Below are positions 4,740-7,109 of a DNA stretch of 7,109 nt, piece by piece; positions within the stretch are counted from its first letter, which is position 1; every line of letters starts with the position of its first letter. The stretch spans positions 1 to 7,109 of the forward strand of contig CALBST010000393.1 in the NCBI GenBank assembly GCA_937967425.1. The letters run 5' to 3'. The DNA is from an uncultured Caulobacteraceae bacterium. GTDB taxonomy: Bacteria; Pseudomonadota; Alphaproteobacteria; Caulobacterales; TH1-2. Made by a program: the position numbers and the translations under genes. The notes beneath the pieces were generated by a model. The model did no database searches. It was given only the letters and a program-made list of their open reading frames with translations, and had not been told where the DNA came from.

Positions 4740-6355
4740 CGCAGCGCGCCAGTTCGAAAATCACGCTTTACAACTTGCGCCGCATTGTGGCCTGGCGCGC
4801 CGGTCACGCCACCGCCCGGATGCGTGCCCGAGCCGCACATATAGAGCCCCTTGATCGGCGCGCGATAATCGCCGTGCCCCAACACGGGCCGCGCGCTGAA
4901 CAACTGATCGAGCGAGAGCGCGCCGTGCATGATGTCGCCAGCGACAAGCCCGAACGTCCGTTCCAAATCGAGCGGCGACATGATCTGGCGCGCGATCACG
5001 CTCGCCTTGAACCCCGGCGCGTACTTATCAACCGTCGCGATCATCAGATCCGCGACCTCCTCGCGGTGATCGTCCCACGAACGCCCGCCCGAAAGCTCAG
5101 GCTGCACATGCTGGCAGAATAGCGAAGCCACATGCTTGCCCGCCGGCGCCAATGCATCATCCAGCGTCGACGGAATAAGCATCTCGACGATCGGCTCACG
5201 CGACCAGCCAAAAGCGCGCGCATCGTCATAAGCGCGCTCCATGTATTGCATCGACGGCGCGATGATGATGCCGGCCGTCAGATGATCGCCAGGCTCAGGC
5301 TTGCAGGTGAAGCGCGGCAGCTCATTCAGCGCCACATTCATCCGGAACGTGCCGGAGCCGACCTTGTAGCGCGTGATCCGTTCGCGGAAATCCGCAGGCA
5401 GGGCGTCGGGTGGTACGATGCGCTGATAGAGGAGCTTCGGATTGAGATTGGAGATCACCGCCTTCGCCCGCAGCGTCTCGCCATCTGCAGTGACGACGCC
5501 TTCAGCGCTCGGCTCCGTCACGCCAGGCGTGAACGGCGCCAGCAATAGCTCCTTCACTGCAACGCCGGTGCGAATTTCAACGCCGCGCTCACGGCAGCAT
5601 GCGGCCATCGCCTGCGTGATCGCGCCCATGCCGCCGATGGCGTGGCCCCAGAGGCCCTTCTTGCCGTTCACCTCGCCGAAGACGTGATGCAGCAGCACAT
5701 AGGCGGAGCCGGGCGTGTAGGGGCTCGCGAAATTGCCGACGATAGAGTCGAAGCCGAACAGCGCCTTGATCGGCGCGCTCTCGAACCACTGGTCCAGCCA
5801 CTCGCCCGCGGACTTCGTGAACAGATCGAGCAGGTCGCGTTTGCCGGTGATGTCGAGCTTGTTCAGCCGCCCGCCCAAAGCGGCCGCGCGCATCGCTTCC
5901 TCGATGCCGCGCACGAAGCCGTGGTCCACCAAATTCGGCGGCTGCTCCAACAGGAGCGCCCGCACCACGTCGGCGACCACCTCAAGCCGGCGTTCATACT
6001 CCGCAAGCTGCGACGCGTCGCGATTGGAAAACTTCGCCACCTCCGCCTGCGTGATGCCCGGCGCGGACATGAAATAGGACTCGTCGTTCAGCGGCAGAAA
6101 ATTCGAAACCTTGCGCTCGACGACGCGCAGTCCGTGCCGATGTAAATCCAGATCAGCGATCACTTTCGGATTGAGCAGCGAGACCGTGTAGCTCGCCACC
6201 GAATTGCGAAAGCCCGGGTGAAACTCCTCCGTCACCGCCGCGCCGCCGACGACATCGCGCCGCTCCAGCACCAGCACCTTCAACCCGGCCTCAGCCAGAT
6301 ACGCCGCGCACGTCAGCCCGTTATGGCCCCCGCCAATGATAATTACGTCGTGCAT
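4736..6355 (-). CDS. FAD-dependent oxidoreductase, phytoene desaturase-like (COG1233/PYROXD2-like)
   Basis: This 539-residue flavoprotein belongs to the superfamily of carotenoid desaturases and amine oxidases. The N-terminus is a dinucleotide-binding Rossmann fold: strand VIIIGGGHNGL (4-14) with the glycine signature, then VLVLERRDVVGG (27-38) with E31 placed to bind the ribose of FAD. The C-terminus has the second FAD motif, GLYMCGSGTHPGGG (503-516) followed by VTGAPGHNAA (517-526). Size and these motifs fit the NAD(P)/FAD oxidoreductases related to human PYROXD2 rather than true phytoene desaturases. No other carotenoid gene (crtB, crtE, crtY) is nearby, so a role in pigment synthesis should not be assumed; the substrate is unknown. 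The ATG at 6355 is chosen over upstream GTG 6427 and ATG 6376 because the Rossmann strand begins at residue 3 and a strong ribosome binding site precedes it. It is divergent from the NTF2-like gene across 95 bases. Confidence 0.92.
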   Translation of the reverse strand: MHDVIIIGGGHNGLTCAAYLAEAGLKVLVLERRDVVGGAAVTEEFHPGFRNSVASYTVSLLNPKVIADLDLHRHGLRVVERKVSNFLPLNDESYFMSAPGITQAEVAKFSNRDASQLAEYERRLEVVADVVRALLLEQPPNLVDHGFVRGIEEAMRAAALGGRLNKLDITGKRDLLDLFTKSAGEWLDQWFESAPIKALFGFDSIVGNFASPYTPGSAYVLLHHVFGEVNGKKGLWGHAIGGMGAITQAMAACCRERGVEIRTGVAVKELLLAPFTPGVTEPSAEGVVTADGETLRAKAVISNLNPKLLYQRIVPPDALPADFRERITRYKVGSGTFRMNVALNELPRFTCKPEPGDHLTAGIIIAPSMQYMERAYDDARAFGWSREPIVEMLIPSTLDDALAPAGKHVASLFCQHVQPELSGGRSWDDHREEVADLMIATVDKYAPGFKASVIARQIMSPLDLERTFGLVAGDIMHGALSLDQLFSARPVLGHGDYRAPIKGLYMCGSGTHPGGGVTGAPGHNAAQVVKRDFRTGALR

Positions 6356-6359
6356 TGGG

Positions 6360-6365
6360 CCTCCC
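6360..6365 (-). promoter_or_regulatory. ribosome binding site that sets the oxidoreductase start
   Basis: On the minus strand GGGAGG lies 4 bases before the ATG at 6355. It is one of the clearest Shine-Dalgarno sequences in the window. It supports the short form of the protein, since the reading frame is open a further 24 codons upstream to a GTG. Confidence 0.75.
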
Positions 6366-6450
6366 GCCGCTCTCATGCCCCGGCGGCAGCCAAAGCGGAA
6401 GCCTTGAGGCCATCCTCGACGCGCCACACCGCTGGGAATAGGCTCTCGCC

Positions 6451-6885
6451 ATGACCCTCACGAACCTCAATCCCAACGTCGCCGCCTCGCTCGAGAAATG
6501 GCACGCCATGGTCGCGAGCAGAGATCTCGCGCACCTCGCCGCCATCATTCATTCCGACGCGACCTTCCGTTCGCCGATGGCGTTCAAGCCGTATCAATCA
6601 GCGCAAGCCGTCACCCTGTTGCTCAGCACGGTGATCCAGGTGTTCGAAGACTTCACCTATCATCGCCAACTCGCCAGCGAAGATGGCCTCAGCGTCGTGC
6701 TCGAATTCAGCGCCCGCGTCGGCGACAAGAACCTCAAGGGCGTCGACCTCATTCAGTTCGACGCCGAAGGCCGCATCACCGATTTCGAAGTGATGATCCG
6801 TCCCTTCAACGGCCTCCAGGCCCTAGGCGCCGAAATGGGCGCGCGCCTCGGCCATCTGTTGCCGGCGTACAAAGCGGGCGCTTGA
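6451..6885 (+). CDS. NTF2/SnoaL-like family protein
   Basis: This 144-residue protein has the layout of the NTF2-like cone-shaped fold: an N-terminal helical part (10-34, SLEKWHAMVASRDLAHLAAII), then HSDATFRSPMAFKPYQS (34-50), a helix (51-66), and alternating strands FTYHRQLAS (68-76), LSVVLEFSARVG (80-91), LKGVDLIQFDAEGRITDFEVMIRP (95-118). The stretch RSPMAFKPY and the paired ExSARVGD...G.DL..FD are typical of the nuclear transport factor 2 family proteins annotated in proteobacteria. These range from small-ligand enzymes (ketosteroid isomerase, polyketide cyclase) to non-catalytic binders. No catalytic set can be assigned with confidence. AATAGG about 8 bases before the ATG at 6451 is a weak ribosome binding site. 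The gene is divergent from the FAD oxidoreductase and could share control with it. It ends 2 bases before the A-rich flank of the terminator at 6888-6921. Confidence 0.88.
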   Translation: MTLTNLNPNVAASLEKWHAMVASRDLAHLAAIIHSDATFRSPMAFKPYQSAQAVTLLLSTVIQVFEDFTYHRQLASEDGLSVVLEFSARVGDKNLKGVDLIQFDAEGRITDFEVMIRPFNGLQALGAEMGARLGHLLPAYKAGA

Positions 6886-6887
6886 GC

Positions 6888-6921
6888 AAAACAAAAGCCC
6901 GCGGGCCTTGGCCTGCGGGCT
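6888..6921 (-). terminator. intrinsic terminator of the tRNA-Asn gene
   Basis: Arms at 6896-6907 (AGCCCGCGGGCC) and 6910-6921 (GGCCTGCGGGCT) pair over 12 positions, with one G-T mismatch, around a 2-base centre. On the minus strand the stem is followed by a run of nine bases, TTTTGTTTT (6896-6888), the classical U-tract, so the terminator is oriented to stop transcription leaving the tRNA gene, 32 bases after its 3' end. On the plus strand the hairpin lies just behind the NTF2-like gene but has no T-tract, so any stop there would be weaker. Confidence 0.85.
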
Positions 6922-6953
6922 GAGTGATCCAACCAACAATGAAGAAAAGAGAA

Positions 6954-7028
6954 TGGCTCCCCGGGTTGGGATCGAACCAACGACCATCCGATTAACAGTC
7001 GGATGCTCTACCGCTGAGCTACCGAGGA
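6954..7028 (-). tRNA. tRNA-Asn (anticodon GTT)
   Basis: The 75-nt tRNA gene reads on the minus strand from 7028 to 6954. The acceptor stem TCCTCGG pairs with CCGGGGA (6964-6958, one T-G pair), followed by discriminator G and an encoded CCA (6956-6954). The D arm has the GCTC/GAGC stem, the anticodon arm is TCCGA-CTGTTAA-TCGGA with anticodon GTT at 6996-6994, and the T arm is GTTGG-TTCGATC-CCAAC. All stems are intact. The 81 bases upstream (7029-7109) must hold the promoter. A TGATAG at about 7071-7066 on the minus strand is a possible -10, but no convincing -35 is seen. The gene is convergent with the NTF2-like gene. Confidence 0.98.
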
Positions 7029-7109
7029 ACATTCTCTGCCGGCCGGAGCCGAGAGAGCGGGTCTCTATCAAGTTCGGCGCCAGGGGAAAAGACCCTGATC
7101 GCTGTTCAA

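Noticed and set aside
4736..6355. Carotenoid biosynthesis role (true phytoene desaturase)
   Set aside because: The fold family fits, but the motifs and length resemble PYROXD2-like enzymes, and no other carotenoid gene is present.
6954..7028. tRNA-Asn as an integration site for a mobile element
   Set aside because: No integrase, no direct repeat of the tRNA 3' end elsewhere in the window, and an intact native terminator follows the gene.
6823..7071. Minus-strand 82-codon frame across the tRNA gene
   Set aside because: Its middle is a translation of tRNA-Asn, a common false ORF.

Overview
The window is GC-rich and densely packed, with seven protein genes and one tRNA gene and no gap over 130 bases. 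Codon use is rich in GCC, CGC, ATC and GAA. Together with an Atm1-type ABC exporter and an ECF sigma factor paired with an unnamed membrane protein, this suggests an alphaproteobacterium, perhaps of the Caulobacterales/Hyphomonadaceae. That placement is an inference from style and remembered families, not from a database match.

Left part (1-1841). A plus-strand gene for an unrecognised basic protein (130-633) ends against a convergent minus-strand pair. A perfect 12-bp inverted repeat (651-680) lies between them. The pair is an ECF sigma factor (1320-1841) whose last 8 bases overlap the start of a four-helix membrane protein (737-1327). The membrane protein is probably the regulator or target of that sigma factor. 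The sigma gene has a possible ECF-type promoter directly in front of its start.

Middle (1923-4739). A LOG-family nucleotide phosphoribohydrolase gene (1923-2504, minus) lies upstream of the sigma gene. It is divergent from an Atm1-type ABC exporter (2583-4421, plus), with a near-perfect palindrome in the 78-bp gap between them. The exporter keeps the whole glutathione-binding set known from the Novosphingobium homologue. It is followed by a 64-residue zinc-ribbon protein (4545-4739).

Right part (4736-7109). A large FAD-dependent phytoene-desaturase-like oxidoreductase (4736-6355, minus) meets the zinc-ribbon gene tail to tail, the two stop codons sharing one CTAG. It is divergent from an NTF2/SnoaL-like gene (6451-6885, plus). 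A tRNA-Asn(GTT) gene on the minus strand (6954-7028) follows, ended by a good intrinsic terminator (6888-6921) that also sits just behind the NTF2-like gene.

No mobile element, CRISPR array or prophage gene was seen. Most of the window is ordinary chromosomal housekeeping and accessory content. The least described parts are the sigma/membrane-protein pair, the small zinc ribbon, the left-hand hypothetical gene and the two inverted repeats.
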